64,000 nucleotides of DNA from Rosa chinensis (GCF_002994745.2 NC_037093.1:21339555-21403554); one strand, 5' to 3'; shown: positions 22,700 through 35,312, numbered from the stretch's first letter. Notes: a model not told the origin generated them from the sequence alone. Numbers and translations are program-made.

Positions 22700-23832
22700 C
22701 AAAAATAATATGGCAATTGCCTACATCTCTTGGAAAATAAAAAGACTTGATCAAAATCTCCAGTTTCTGGGTCTTGATCCTTGTAGTCTTCCACCCTTAG
22801 ATCGAGATCGCCATCTTGATCTTCTTGTTCCATGTAATTTGCCTCCCTTGCTTCACGATACGTCTTGTATGCGTTCGCAATGTTCTGGGATGTAGTACAC
22901 TTCTTTGCCCAATGTCCACTTGATCCACATCGAAGACAAACATCTTTATGGTCAGGCTCCCTTGATCGAGATGCTTTTGGTGCATGATTTGGATGACTAT
23001 TAGTCTTGGTGGCGTCACCACCATAGCCGGAGGCTCCGCCTCTCTCTCTTCACACGTTGACCTCCACGGTTCCGTGCACGCCTCTCTTAGCGATTTCCTT
23101 CCTCTTTAGGGCGAGAATATGGACAAGAACGTCTAGAATTGTCCCTACTCTTAGGGTTTCGCTCCTTGCGTCCTCCCTTGGGGGCGCGACTATAGATAGA
23201 CTCCAGAATAGACTTGGTTCCCACGGGTCTAGTGTTATAGTTCTTCACAAGAATGTTGTCGTGCTTTTTAGCTACGTTCATGGAGCCAATGAGCTCATGA
23301 AATCTTGTGATGCGTCCTGCTTTCACATCAATCCGATAATTCTTTGAAATCATCAAAGCAGAGACGGGGAAGTAGAGAGAGTCTTCTCGATCAACATCGT
23401 ATCAGTTATGGCTTGGCCATAAAACTCCATCAGAGACTTGATACGAAGAGCTTCCGAGTTATAATCAAGCACAGACTTGAAATCAAAAAAGCGGAGGCTA
23501 TGCCATCGCACTTCTAAATCAGGAAGTAGGGAGTCACGAACGTTGCCAAATCGCTGCTCAAGTTCAACCCATAGCTTTCTTGGGTCTTCCTCATTGAGGT
23601 ATTCACTTTGGAGCGCGTCATTCATGTGCCTTGTCATGAGAATGATGGCTTTAGCTTGATTTGCTTCAAAAGCAGTAACTTGCTCAATGGAGAGCACGTT
23701 CTGACTAGGCTCTTGGATGGCTTCCAGAAGTCCATCAGCCTTAAGATGTTGGCGCACATCTCAGACCCACCTATGGTATCCTGCGCCAGTTGTCTCTAGT
23801 GGAACAAAGTTCAACTTCTTCAGGTAACTCAT
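22700..23832 (-). pseudogene. Copia 1 gag, several frameshifts
   Basis: The likely start is MSYLKKLNFVPLE at about 23832. A TGA at 23761-23763 interrupts it, then the 23353-23757 frame gives a typical copia gag core (AFEANQAKAIILMTRHM, PRKLWVELEQRFG). The zinc knuckle CLRCGSSGHWAKKC is near 22900 in a different frame. At least three disabling changes. The stretch 22390-22700 between gag and protease has no open frame. Confidence 0.8.
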
Positions 23833-24289
23833 CCTGAAAAACAACACAAGATTAGGGTTAGTTTTGGAGAGAAAAAGGGTACCACGAAAAACTATTAAAT
23901 TTCTGAGCGTAGTCGCTTCCAAGAAATTAGGGATTTTTTTAGCGTAATCGCTTCCAAAAAAATCCGATTCCAAGAGGGGTTTTGGATTAGATCGAAACAA
24001 CGATGTATGTGGTCGATCGTTTTCTTCTCAACAAACTCTAAGTTTGGAGGACTCTACAAGCTCCAAGCTTGGAGTGAGCACGAACCCCCACAGTTCGCCT
24101 ATTGGTCTCCCCTATGAAGAAGAAGAAAAAGAAGGGGGGGGGGTGGTAGAAGAAGGGATGTTGGAAGTCCCCGAGAAAAGAAGAAGAAATTGAAAAACTT
24201 CAAAAACAGGAACTTTTAGAAAAGTTTACCTTGAAAAGATGCCGGAATTCTTGACCGAAAAAGTTGTTGGCTGGGCTGTGCAGTGATAC

Positions 24290-24445
24290 TGTAGGGTTGC
24301 TGCGAGGATGTCGCAAGGACGCTGCTAAGATGCTGCGAGGACTGTTGCGAGGCCTCTGCGGGGATGCTGTGGAGATGCCGCGAGGACTGTTGCGGGGCCG
24401 CTGCGAGGATGCCGCGAGGTCGCTACGGGGACTGATTGCGGGGCT
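24290..24445. repeat. GC-rich imperfect repeat in the copia 1 leader
   Basis: Words like GCTGCGAGGATGCCGC recur about every 15-30 bases over about 155 bp. The block stands out in base composition from the AT-rich surroundings. It lies in the untranslated leader between 5' LTR and gag. An open plus-strand frame across it is a by-product of the repeat. Confidence 0.65.
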
Positions 24446-24495
24446 TTAGGGTTTTTTGGTTTTTAGGGCTAGGGTTAGAGCTCGTGCTGATAACA

Positions 24496-24737
24496 TGTTT
24501 TAGGGAATCAGAAATTGAGAGAAATTCGTTGTGTGTGTACTCATTGATAATAGAGGTCTCTTCATATAAAGGATTACAATGCATAATATAGAGGATTACA
24601 ATGCATAGAATCTCAATCATACAAGGAAAGTAATCGTACATTAAATAGGAATCTAGATCCTTCTAATTTAACCCTATTACAACTAGGTCAAGTAACCTAG
24701 AGTTTGGGCCAAACACATATTAGGGTTTACTTGAACA
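24496..24737 (-). repeat. 5' LTR of copia 1
   Basis: 242-bp LTR with a 22-bp internal duplication (GCATAATATAGAGGATTACA region) absent from the 3' LTR. Primer site follows at 24495 and below on the minus strand. Confidence 0.92.
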
Positions 24738-24758
24738 CCTTTAGAATTTTTTTTCCCT

Positions 24759-25852
24759 TTTTTATTTGGGAGCTTCCATTCATACCTCCAAATTTGGCAT
24801 TTGAACCTCTTTACTTAATAGACCTCCAACTTACTTTTACAAATATCAAATTTGCTATCTACATCATCCAATAAAATCAATAAAATACCTTTTTTTTTTA
24901 AGATTCTATTCATACTTTCAAAATCAGTAGTTGGATCTCCTTCAATTTTTGAAGATTTGGACTTGCAACAATTTTTTTTTTTTTTTAGAAGTTCATCCTC
25001 CATATACGAGTAACAGAGGTGCTAACACTTTTTCAATGAATTGTCGACTCTTAGTTAGAGTAGGCAACAATACCATGGTTGCTCATCATCTCGTACAAAT
25101 ATGTTTTCCAAGTATTATTTTCATTGCATTTAGGTGTCATTGTCCCTAAACTGATTCTCTCCTACTTGTTTCTATAGCAAAATGAACATGCATGGTCCTT
25201 TTGTTTTAGATATGTATGGGATAGTGGAGGAAATTACAATAATCAACCATGGGACTAGTGCATTCTCCATAGATTTATATCAGAGGGTCGAATTTTTCAT
25301 CATATCTATAGAATAGTTCCACATAAAATTGCTCTACACTGATGATGTGCCGGAAGATCTTGTGGACAACTACCCATTGCTGCGTTTGTCATATAAACGT
25401 GTTGGATTACTACTGCTTTTTGTTGCCGCTCATTCACATATTTGATTGCATTCAAAATGAGTAGGGCTTCATCAACTGAGGTGTCTTTGTATTTCTCATT
25501 TTCTCTCCTTTTTTTTTTTTTTATAGCGCAGTGATAGATCTTGTAAATTATCAGTTGTGTGAGTAAGGAAGTCTATCACTTTACGAGAACAAAGTCAAAT
25601 TCAGAAAATTTTGACTTCAACGTTAAATAACGTTTGGCGATATATATTTTATGGTTTACATTGGAGGATAAAATTTTTCCCAAGTTGAAGACTATTACTG
25701 TTCGTAGAGATAAAAAGAGGTTTTTTTTTCTTTCCTTATTTGTGTCTTTATTGGTAATTTGACATGAGTTAACAAAGCCAACTATTACTTGGAAAAAGTG
25801 AGAGGTCCAAATACCAATTTTGGAGGTATGAATAGAAACTCGCTTTTTATTT
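24759..25852. mobile_element. MULE-like TIR element (MITE size), 1076 bp
   Basis: Left end GGGAGCTTCCATTCATACCT (24768) and right end reversed GCGAGTTTCTATTCATACCT (25843) are inverted repeats of about 40 bases. Perfect 9-bp flanks TTTTTATTT lie at 24759-24767 and 25844-25852, though they are low-complexity. No coding region; poly-T runs inside. Confidence 0.7.
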
Positions 25853-26317
25853 CTCCTATGTTTCATCAAACAAGAAAAATCCACTTGGAAAAGGTTAAGA
25901 GTGCGGTTATTGCCACCCTATTGACTATTTTGTTCACTCTACATTCTCTTCTCACCATACATATTTCTTTTTAATTTCAAGTTTACTCAGTTCACCCATT
26001 ACAGTACCCAAAATACCATTTTTTAAAGTAGGGTTTAACTTGAATTATTTTTTTGTTAGCATAATATGAGAACGATTGAAGATGATAAATGCTAAGAAAC
26101 CTTAACTATCCTTTTGAATGAATCAGAAACTAATAGGGTGAAGAAAGTAGTTAGTATGATAGAAATAGCCACACCCAAAGGTTAATCAATAACTCTCCTT
26201 TTGTTTTGAATAACTATGCGTTTTAATATCAGAAAGTCAATCGTCACCCGTTCTCTTTTATAGACAAAAAAAATGTTATGCTCATTACATTAACTATGTT
26301 AGACCGTAAACATGAGA
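25853..26317. other. Intergenic, AT-rich
   Basis: I see no gene or element end between the two TIR elements. Confidence 0.5.
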
Positions 26318-27407
26318 TTTAAATTGGGTGGTGCTATTCACACACCCTTTTTCTCTATTCACACACCCCCTCTATTTTTCTATTACTTTAATCAATTTTC
26401 TTTTAAAAATTACCCTAACTACCCTTCCTTATAATTATGTTTCTTTTTTTCTATTTGGCAAGTCAATCATCCTCAAATCCTAAATCTTTATTTTCTGCAG
26501 ACACAGAAGACTTCAAAACTCTTTTCGATTCCCTATTTTCTTTTTCATCAAAAACTTCTCTAGCATAGTCATTCTATCTCTCTAATATGATGTTTTGAAG
26601 TTTAATCATGGTAGAATAAGAAACTTTAGACCCATCTTTTGAAAAATTTTACATTTGATTTGCAATGGAGACATGGAAAAAAAAAAATGAGTTCAGTGAT
26701 CATTCAAGCTTCTTTGAATCCATTATTCCTAGTAAGATTCTAACTTAAATTATTTGGTTTATTTGAATCTATTGAGCAACTATAGAACTTTACGATAATC
26801 TAATAATGATGGCCTTTTGATTATAAACATGATTTATTCTACTATATTATGCTAGTAGAACATAATTTTGTCTCCACATGAATATTGCAACTCATTGCAT
26901 TCAATATTATGTAGATCATCTCCAAATTTTGTGTACATCATCAACTGCAGTGTGAAAACTTGTGGCTGAACTGCTGAAGTGGATAAAACACTGATTCCAT
27001 TTTTTTAAAATTTTATTTGAGGATGTTGCACCTGGATTAAGAGTCAAAAACAAACAAGCATTGAGTTTCGTACTTTGCAAAGTATGAGGACAAACTTTAC
27101 ACTTTGGATTTAGTTGGGTGAAGACCTGGGAAGTATATTATTTGTCTAATAATACAGGTCATTCCAGTCAATAAATGTATTATTTTTCCTTCATTTATAG
27201 GTAAAAAAAATTTGATTTATTTTATAATGATGTTTGATTCATGATTGAATTGCCAAATAGAAAAAAGAAAAAAGAAAAAGAAACATATTTATAAGGGAGG
27301 GTAATTAGGGTAATTTATAAAAAAAAATTTGAATTAAAGTAATAGAAAATTAGAAAGGGTGTGTGAATAGAAAAAAATGGTGTGTGAATAGCACCACCCT
27401 TTAAATT
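26318..27407. mobile_element. hAT-like TIR element (MITE size), 1074 bp
   Basis: Ends are GGGTGGTGCTATTCACACAC (26326) and its complement ending GAATAGCACCACCC (27399). The terminal repeat continues imperfectly inward for about 140 bases, with a second CTATTCACACACC word. Perfect 8-bp flanks TTTAAATT at 26318-26325 and 27400-27407 fit a hAT-type duplication. No coding region. Confidence 0.8.
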
Positions 27408-29269
27408 TGGTGGAAAGAATGTAATAAACGAATATACGTATAAGAATGCTTTACATGAAAACAACGTATATCTTTAGATATTTTAAATTATAGTACCATA
27501 GATCTTATTATGCACTTTAAGAATGTTTTTAATTAGTTCTATTAGCTGTCTACTCTAAATAGAATTGATATACTCATGTAACCGTAGCTGTGAGTATAAC
27601 CTCTAGCTTATAGAAAATGCATCTCACCGAAGTCTTATATATAAAGTTGCTCTGAACTGAATAAATTCAGTTTTCTTACTAAATACTTCATGCTACTTGA
27701 AAATCAAAATAACTCTTTTAAATAAGCAAAGATGTGCCTGACTAAGAAACCAAGGGAAGCATTAATATTTGCTGCTGACAAAATGGCAAACCATTTCTAA
27801 CAACAATGCAATAGACAATCACAAAAAAGAGGGGACGCAATAGACAATCATCTATAATTTAAGCTCCCAAGTTATCTCTTGGAAGCTGACGAGCATGGAG
27901 TATGAAATCGTTACAACATCCCTAGCAAAACATAAAGCACGAAACATAACTGAACAAGGAAGCGTCAAAGTTCTGGTTTGCCAACAAATTGGAAGAAGAA
28001 TCTGGCACCACAGTCATCTTAATTTTCTAGTAAGAGCTAGCTACATGTTTAATCCTCGATGCTCAGATAGGGAATCACATTCAATTTCCACTGCAGAAGG
28101 GGCCATCCAAACCAAGGAGACCTTCAACTTAGAACTCTCTATTTCCTTTGTCGGAGGATTCAACATCACAACCTTGACACCCTCAACACTAGGCAATGGT
28201 GGATGGAATGTTCTTTTGAAATCTGCTGGAAAGATGATATCCTATATGGAATAGCACAACTAAGAATTAAAAAAGGGCTAAGGTCAACATATAATATAAT
28301 TAAGGAATAACTGCAAAGCAAACTTGGATACAGATACAGGTCAGATTAAAAATGCACATCTTCGCAGTAATTTGTTTGAAATAGCACAGCTCAATCAATA
28401 GGCAACTCATGCATAGATGCATTTATACGCAACCCACATGGACGTCTTATGCATACTATATACCTATATGAAACGCATGCATATACACTTAATTAATTTG
28501 ACTAAAAAGATAACAATCCAAGCATAAGCAATATGCATATATAGATAGTTAGATACATACCTTGAAATCACGTATAAAGAAGGTTATATTTTTGGAGCAA
28601 CTAAATGCTTCAAGAAAGTCCTTCCAAAATATCAAAATGTTGCCATGGCCCCTTGTAGGTGGAAAACTCTTTCTTGAGTAGGATGTGAGCGATTTGTAAA
28701 TTGGGAGCTGACAGAGAAACTTTGAACTTTATAGAACCCTGGAACAGAAAATGAACCAGATTTGGAGTATTGATTGTGGCCTCCAAGCTATCATGGCATT
28801 CAGATAAACCAAAGTAACTCAGGTGTTGATCACGGATTTTCATAGAACTCAACTGGAAAGATTTATCCAAGAGCACACCCACGAGGGTAGAAAATTCAGA
28901 AACAAGAATAAAAGATTCAAGATTTACAGCTTCATCATTCATCAACTCGAATATGCTGCAAATTGCAATTCTTAACTTCCAATGATTTGAGGCTAGAACT
29001 TGAAATGAGAAACACCGGGGGGTCAAAAGAACATGAAGTTAATGACAAATGCTCAACTGAAGTACACCCCAAAATTAAGCAGAAGAGAGCCGGGCCACTC
29101 ACTTGCATGGTTTTAAGCGACAAAGTTTTCAAAGAGGGGAACATAGGCTCAGGAACGTTGTGAATGTCCTTTATACTCAAGTGCTCCAAATTTAGAGTAG
29201 TCACAGATTTTGCATTAATAATGGCTGTCCGGGGTAAGCAATAATAGCTTTCAAACTTCTGATGTTTAC

Positions 29270-29746
29270 TGTAAGATCAAATATGGACATAACACATATC
29301 ATCATAAAGTAATTGATGATTAGCTTAATATCAATCCTAGTTTAACATGGATACAAATAGTAAATCAATACTTGTAACTTAATGAAGCAGTGTATCTATT
29401 CATTAAGGTAAGTAATCCTATTCTTAGTCTGCAAGAAAGATTACAATGAAGTGTTACATTAAGAATCTAACTAGGAAACCTAAACCGATATGGATAGTTT
29501 TAATGGGAAGCTTCTTGAGGGTTAAGTCTCCTATATATACAGATGAATTGGTCCCTGATTACTACCGACGTTTTGCATATTGTTCTGTCCATTCAGAAGC
29601 AAGTTGCTAAGTAACAGAAGACCATATTCAGTGATTGTGTTTGCAGCTGCATAAGATGGAATCTATGCCAGTGATTGCTGAAGGTAAGCCTTGATCCCTT
29701 TTATGATTGTGTGCATATGTTGTGAGCATGTAATTATGGTTTTACA
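29270..29746 (+). repeat. 5' LTR of copia 2
   Basis: 477 bp, TGTAAGATC...GGTTTTACA. A TATA-like CTATATATA lies near 29531. Confidence 0.95.
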
Positions 29747-29844
29747 ATTGGTATCAAAGCATAGGCTCACATATATCAAAATCGTTTTAGGGTTTTACAA
29801 AACAAATACAAAAAAAAAAAAAAAAAAAAGGTTTTTGCTTTACG

Positions 29845-29905
29845 GGTCAAGTAACTGACCAAGTCACTGACCATGTAACTGGTCATGTAACTTATCAAAG
29901 TAAGT
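29845..29905. repeat. Short VTDHVTG-type repeat in the copia 2 leader
   Basis: About four 12-bp units of the type (GAC/GGT)CA(A/T)GT(A/C)ACT, related to the arrays at 30425-30592 and 33298-33597. A poly-A run of about 20 precedes it (29810-29829). Confidence 0.7.
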
Positions 29906-30403
29906 TACTTAAGTCGATTGCTGCATCTGGTTAATTATCAAATTCACGCTTCCGCTGTGATTTTTAGCAGCAAATTGGGGAAAAAGCAAAAACAGGTTTT
30001 TCTATGGAAATTGATTTCGATTCATAGCATGATAATTGAATTTTGATTGTGCTCAAGAACACTAGTTGCATTCCCGGCGTGCGTTAGGTTAGAGTAGATG
30101 GTGACCGGATGAAATTTACAATTTCTTGATTGTTCTGTGGTTTCTTGGAATCGAAACAATTTTGATTGTGCTTGAATATGCATGATGAATTGATTGATGA
30201 TATGGTATTGTATCTGTGATTGTGTAAAATTGCATGAAGAACAAAAATCTCCCAGAATTTGTTTACACAATTAAAATTGACAGATACGAGAGCTTAATTT
30301 TCTTACAAGGATGAATCTGGGTAGAATATAAAGTTAAAAGCTCATGAGTTTTGTGGTTTTCTGTTGGCATAAGTGATTATGATGCACAAAGCATTCTTCA
30401 TTG

Positions 30404-30628
30404 ATGTTGGCAGAAAACAATGATCAGGTCACTGACCATGTAACTGGTCAGGTCACTGACCACGTAACTGGTCAGGTCACTGACCACGTAACTGGTCAGG
30501 TCACTGACCACGTAACTGGTCAGGTCACTGACCACGTAACTGGTCAGGTCACTGACCACGTAACTGGTCAGGTCACTGACCATGTAACTAATCGAGTAAC
30601 AAAACTGAAATTGTGTTTTGTGTTTTAA
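30404..30628 (+). CDS. Leader ORF of copia 2 made of VTDHVTGQ repeats
   Basis: ATG at 30404 opens a 74-codon frame: MLAENNDQ, then six exact VTDHVTGQ repeats and one ending VTDHVTNR, then TKLKLCFVF and stop. The DNA unit is 24 bp (30425-30592, seven units), nearly identical between copies. The same octapeptide is coded in the same phase inside the pol frame. Whether the leader ORF is translated or spliced onto gag is unknown; a pyrimidine-rich tract with CCTTAG precedes the gag region near 31010. Confidence 0.45.
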   Translation: MLAENNDQVTDHVTGQVTDHVTGQVTDHVTGQVTDHVTGQVTDHVTGQVTDHVTGQVTDHVTNRVTKLKLCFVF

Positions 30629-30993
30629 AACTATGCTTTAGTTTTATCTTCCAAAGAAGTGGTCAAGTATGGTTTTAGAATACAAAACAGCAATATGCGT
30701 GCTTGATGAAAATAAATACGGATACTTAGAAATTTTTCTTCTGTCTAAAGATGTGGATAAATTTCTTTGGATAACTTGTTTTCATTGAACATGGTATATT
30801 GATAAAGAACTCCAGGATGTTATGCTTCTGCTCAAAAGTGTTGCTTAACATTATTTTTGGTTATGGACTGATATGAATGCAAGTATGGATTGTTTAGGTT
30901 TTCTGTATGTTCTTGTTTTGGTTGCTTAAAGCTAAATAAAACACAGAAAACTTAAAGTTATTTTCTTTACAAATTGAGAACTCACACGAATTT

Positions 30994-33900
30994 TTGTTTT
31001 GCTCCTTAGGTAACTCTTACATAAACTTGAACAGTGTCTTGATGCTAACTGGAACCAACTATAGAGCTTGGCTAGATTCTGTAGAGAACTATATGGGAAT
31101 GCATGAGAACATAGACTATTGCTTCACTGAGGACAAACCTGAAGAGTTAACTGAAAAGAGCACTAAGAAGGAAACTGATCTTTACAAGAAGTGGCATAGA
31201 TCCAATAGAATGGCTAAGAACCTCATTCGTACCTCTATGTCCAAGACTGTTAGAGGAAGTATAGAAGAACCTGAGCTAGCATCAGATTTTTTGGAACTCA
31301 TAGGTGCTAAGTTTAAAGAAAGTGAAAAGGCAGAAGCTGCTAGGCTAACCAAGGAGTTTCATGATTTGAAGTACATGGGTTCAGGGGGAGTTAGAGAGCA
31401 TATTATGAAGATGATCAATATAAATGGCAGACTCAGGGAGCTCTTGATGGGGGTTAGGGATGAGCAGGTAGTGCATTATGCACTACATTCCTTGCCTAAC
31501 AGTTTTAGTCATCTTAGGACCAGTTACAACTCTCAAAAGGGAAACTGGACTCTAGATGAACTTATATCCATCTGTGTGGATGAAGAATCTAGGATCAAGG
31601 AAGAAAAGGAACCTGCTACAACCATTAACCTCATTGAGAAGCCTAAAAGGAAAAAGCCCCAAAATAAGCTCAAGCCTATCAAAGCCATAACTAAGAGTTC
31701 AACAGCTGCAGTGGTCAAGGAAAATAGGCCATTTAGGTTCAAGTGCTACTTTTGCAAAAGAGTAGGACACATGAAAAAGGACTGCACTGGCTATAAAAAT
31801 TGGTTAGCCAAAAAGGGTAAGATTTTTTCTAATACAGTTTTTTCTTTAGAAATTAATCTTATAAATGTTGAACCACAGTCTTGGTGGATAGATTCAGGCT
31901 CACCTATTCATATTACTAATTCTTTGCAGGGATTCATAAGGAGGAGAATCCCAAAAAGTGATGAAGTGAACCTGTGTGTAGGCAATGGCATGAGAGTGGC
32001 AGTCAAGGCTATTGGAACCTTAAAGCTCGATTTAGGATTAGGAAAATTGTTAGTTTTGGACAATGTTTTTTATGTACCTTCCATGAGAAGGAATTTGGTT
32101 TCGGTTTCTCTTTTAGTAAAATCTGGTTGTAGACTTGTTATGGATAGTAATGGAATTCTTATTTCTAAAAATTCTGTTCAAATTGGTTCTGGTGTTATTA
32201 TGAATGATTATTTACAGTTAAATTGTTCAATGGCTCAACAAGAAATTTTACTTGTTGAAAATAACACAAACAGTACTAACACTTTAACAGGTGTTAAAAG
32301 AACCAAACTACATGAAAAGTCTGCATTTTTATGGCATAGAAGACTCGGCCATGTTTCAAAAGAGAGACTGAAAATTTTGGTGAAAAACAACATCCTAAAT
32401 GAACTTGATTTTTCTGATCTAACAGACTGTGTTGAATGCTTTAAGGGAAAAATAACTAATACTAGAAAGAAGACTGCATATAGAAGCCAAAATTTATTAG
32501 AACTCATACACACTGATATATGTGGACCATTTAGGCATCAAACTATCTGTGGGAATGTGTATTTTATCACATTCATTGATGACTTTTCTAGATACAGTTA
32601 TATTTATCTACTTTTAGAAAAGGCACAAGCATTGAAAGCCTTTCAAATCTTTAAGTCTGAGGTAGAAAATCAACTGGAAAAGAAAATCAAAACAGTGAGG
32701 TCACATAGAGGGGGAGAGTTCTATGGAAAGTACACTGAATCCGGCCAACAAAAGGGTCCATTTGCCTTGTTTTTGCAAGACAATGGAATTAAAGCTCAAT
32801 ACACAACACCCTATAATCCACAACAGAATGGTGTTGCAGGGAGAAAGAATATGACTCTTTTGAACATGGTTAGATGTATGATGTGTACAACTGGTTTGCC
32901 TAAATTTCTGTGGGGTGAGGCTTTAAAAACTGCAAATTATATTTGCAATAGGACACCTAGCAAAGCCATAGAAAATACTGCTTTTGAGCTTTGGTGTGGC
33001 AGGAAACCTAGTCTTCATCACTGTCATGTTTGGGGATGTCATGCAGAAGGTAGGATTTATAATCCAAGCTTGAATAAACTTGACCCCAAAACTGTTAGTT
33101 GCTATTTTATAGGTTATCCAGATAAATCTAAAGGCTATAAATTATATTCTGCTCATCATTCACCTAGAATTTTTGAAACACATCAAGTAAAGTTTCTAAG
33201 TGAAAAAGTTCACAATACAAACCTTGAGGATTTAACCTCAAATTTTGAGGAAATTGTGTCAGATGAGAATATAAGTGTAGCATTACCTTTAGAACAAGAT
33301 GTAACTGATCATGTCACTGGTCACGTAACTGACCATGTCACTGACCAAGTAACTGTACCTGGTCGAGTAACTGGCCAAGTAACTGACCATGTCACTGACC
33401 AAGTCACTGACCATGTCACTGATCAAGTCACTGCCCATGTCACTGACCAAGTAACTGTGCCTGGTCAAGTCACTGCCCATGTCACTAACCAAGTAACTGT
33501 GTCTGGTCAAGTCACTGCCCATGTCACTGACCATGTAACTGACCAAGTAACTGTCTCTGGTCAAGTAACTGACCACGTAACTGGTCAAGTAACTGAACCT
33601 CACCATCCTCCATTGGCTCAGCCTAGAAGATCACAGAGAGCAAGAAAACCAACTTATGGGGGGGAAGAGAGTGACTACATTGTTTATCTGCAAGAAGCAG
33701 AAATTGAAATGGACTGTGCAGAGGACAATGATCCAACTACATTTAATCAGGCCATTGAAAGTAGTGAATCTCATCAATGGCAGCAAGCAATGGAAGCAGA
33801 AATTAATTCCATGAGTCAAAATGCAGTTTGGGAATTAGTTGAACCTGACCCCAACCAGAAGCCTATAGGTTGTAAATGGGTTTTCAAAACCAAAAGAGAT

Positions 33901-34935
33901 GCAAATGGCAACGTAGAGAGACATAAAGCAAGATTAGTTGCCAAAGGTTTTACACAGAAGGAGGACATTGATTTTACTGAGACTTTTTCTCCAGTTTCTA
34001 CAAAAGACTCGTTTAGGATAATCATGGCTTTGGTGGCTCATTTTGATATGGAGCTGCACCAGATGGATGTTAAAACAACTTTCTTGAATGGTGAACTAGA
34101 TGAAGTGATTTATATGAGGCAGCCAGAAGGGTTTGTACAAGTTGGAAGTGAAAACTTAGTGTGTAAGTTAAGAAAATCAATTTATGGCCTAAAACAAGCT
34201 TCTAGACAGTGGTACAAGAAATTTGATTCTGTGATTTCTACTTTTGGATTTACAGAAAATCTTGTTGATGAGTGTGTTTATTTGAAGACTGTTGGGAACA
34301 ATTTTATTTTTCTGGTACTCTATGTGGATGATATACTTTTGGCTAGCAGTAACATTAAATTGCTTAAAGATACCAAGAGTTTTCTGTCAAGGAATTTTGA
34401 CATGAAAGACTTAGGAGAAGCATCCTATGTACTAGGTATTGAGATTAAAAGAGATAGGGCACAGAGACTACTTGGTTTGTCTCAACAGAATTATGTTACC
34501 AAAATTTTAAAGAGATTTGGTATGGAGAAGTGTGCAGCTGGAGAAGTTCCCATGTCCAAAGGAGATAAGTTAACCAAGAAGCAAAGTCCCAATAGTGATG
34601 TTGAGAAAGAAAATATGGAGTCAAAGCCTTATGCCAGACTTGTAGGAAGTCTCATGTATGCACAAGTCTGCACTAGGCCGGATTTGTCTTTTGCAGTAGG
34701 GATTTTGTCAAGATTCCAATCTAATCCAGGCCATGAACATTGGGTAGCTGGGAAGAAAGTGTTGAGATACCTGCAGAGAACTAAAAACCACATGCTAGTT
34801 TATAGGCAAGTGGAGGATCTGAAACTCATTGGATTCTCAGACTCGGATTTTGCAGGGAATTATCCAGACTCCAAGAAGTCCACTTGTGGATTGTGTTCTT
34901 CCTTGCAGGAGGTGCTATTGCTTGGAAAACCATGA
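30994..34935 (+). pseudogene. Copia 2 gag-pol polyprotein, RNase H frameshifted and integrase active site mutated
   Basis: No ATG opens this frame; the first ATG is about 15 codons in. Gag precedes a zinc knuckle CYFCKRVGHMKKDC (residues 251-264). Protease WWIDSGSPIHIT has D300. Pre-integrase is FLWHRRLGHVSKERL. Integrase keeps D508 (HTDICGPF), but the second acidic residue is His (SHRGGEF, 571) and the catalytic Glu is Gly (NGVAGRKN, 616). The repeat region spans residues about 769-868. RT follows with MDVKTTFLNGEL and YVDD at 1110-1113. In RNase H one base is missing after STCG (near 34891), so the correct frame continues at 34884-35312. Confidence 0.93.
33298..33597 (+). repeat. Coding minisatellite between integrase and RT of copia 2
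   Basis: About 300 bp built of 12-bp units coding (D/G/N/A)(H/Q)VT, with spacer variants VPGQ, VPGR and VSGQ. The units are more diverged than the leader array. The region is proline-poor and sits where copia polyproteins usually have a variable linker. Confidence 0.85.
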
Positions 34936-35312
34936 AACAAACACTTGTTTCAACTTCTACTATGCAAGCTGAATTTATTGCAGTATATGAAACTGTGTGT
35001 GAAGGACTTTGGATTAGGAATTTTCTCATGCAGACCAAAGTATTGAGTCACATTGTGGCTGGAACACTTGTAATTTATTGTGACAATGAGGCTGCAGTTT
35101 TCTTTAGCAAGAACAGTAAAAGGTCAAATAATTCCAAGCATATTGATCTAAAGTATTACAGTGTTATAGAAAGAGTAAAGCATGGTGAAATAGCTGTTTT
35201 GAGTATTGACACAAATTCACAGCTAGCAGATCCTTTCACCAAGGCATTGTCAGTAGCAGCATTCCAGAAACATACAGCAAGCATTGGAATTTTAGCTAAT
35301 TTAGATGCTTAG
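34884..35312 (+). pseudogene. Copia 2 RNase H, C-terminal part in the shifted frame
   Basis: Carries FFLAGGAIAWKTMKQTLVS, AEFIAVYETVCEGLWIR, IYCDNEAAVFFSKN and ADPFTKALSVAAF, the copia RNase H tail motifs, and stops at 35310-35312. The 616 bases to the 3' LTR are non-coding. Confidence 0.92.

Larger units (their letters stand above)
9886..24742 (-). mobile_element. Ty1-copia retrotransposon 1 (old, decayed), split by the 10579-18789 insert
   Basis: LTRs are at 24496-24737 (5') and 9891-10110 (3'), bounded TG...CA, with exact 5-bp duplication CCTTT at 9886-9890 and 24738-24742. The 5' LTR has an extra 22-bp internal duplication. Apart from that I count about 12 substitutions over 220 aligned bases, so the element is much older than copia 2. 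The primer-binding region next to the 5' LTR reads TGTTATCAGCACGAG. The polypurine tract AAGGGGGAG abuts the 3' LTR. Order is LTR, leader, gag, protease, integrase, RT, RNase H, LTR (copia order). Without the insert the element is about 6.6 kb. Confidence 0.92.

Noticed and set aside
24264..24449. 61-codon plus-strand frame rich in GLLRG
   Set aside because: It is a product of the GC-rich leader repeat and is antisense to copia 1.
27895..28254. 119-codon plus-strand frame
   Set aside because: Antisense to exon 2 of F-box copy 2, which has a better-supported reading frame, acceptor and stop.
30398..30583. Minus-strand frame of VSDLTSYV repeats (also 33289-33606)
   Set aside because: It is the complement of the VTDHVTGQ array; any 12- or 24-bp repeat without stops opens several frames. 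The plus strand fits the element's direction.
30425..30592. CRISPR-like direct repeats
   Set aside because: Units are contiguous with no unique spacers and lie in a plant retrotransposon; this is a minisatellite.
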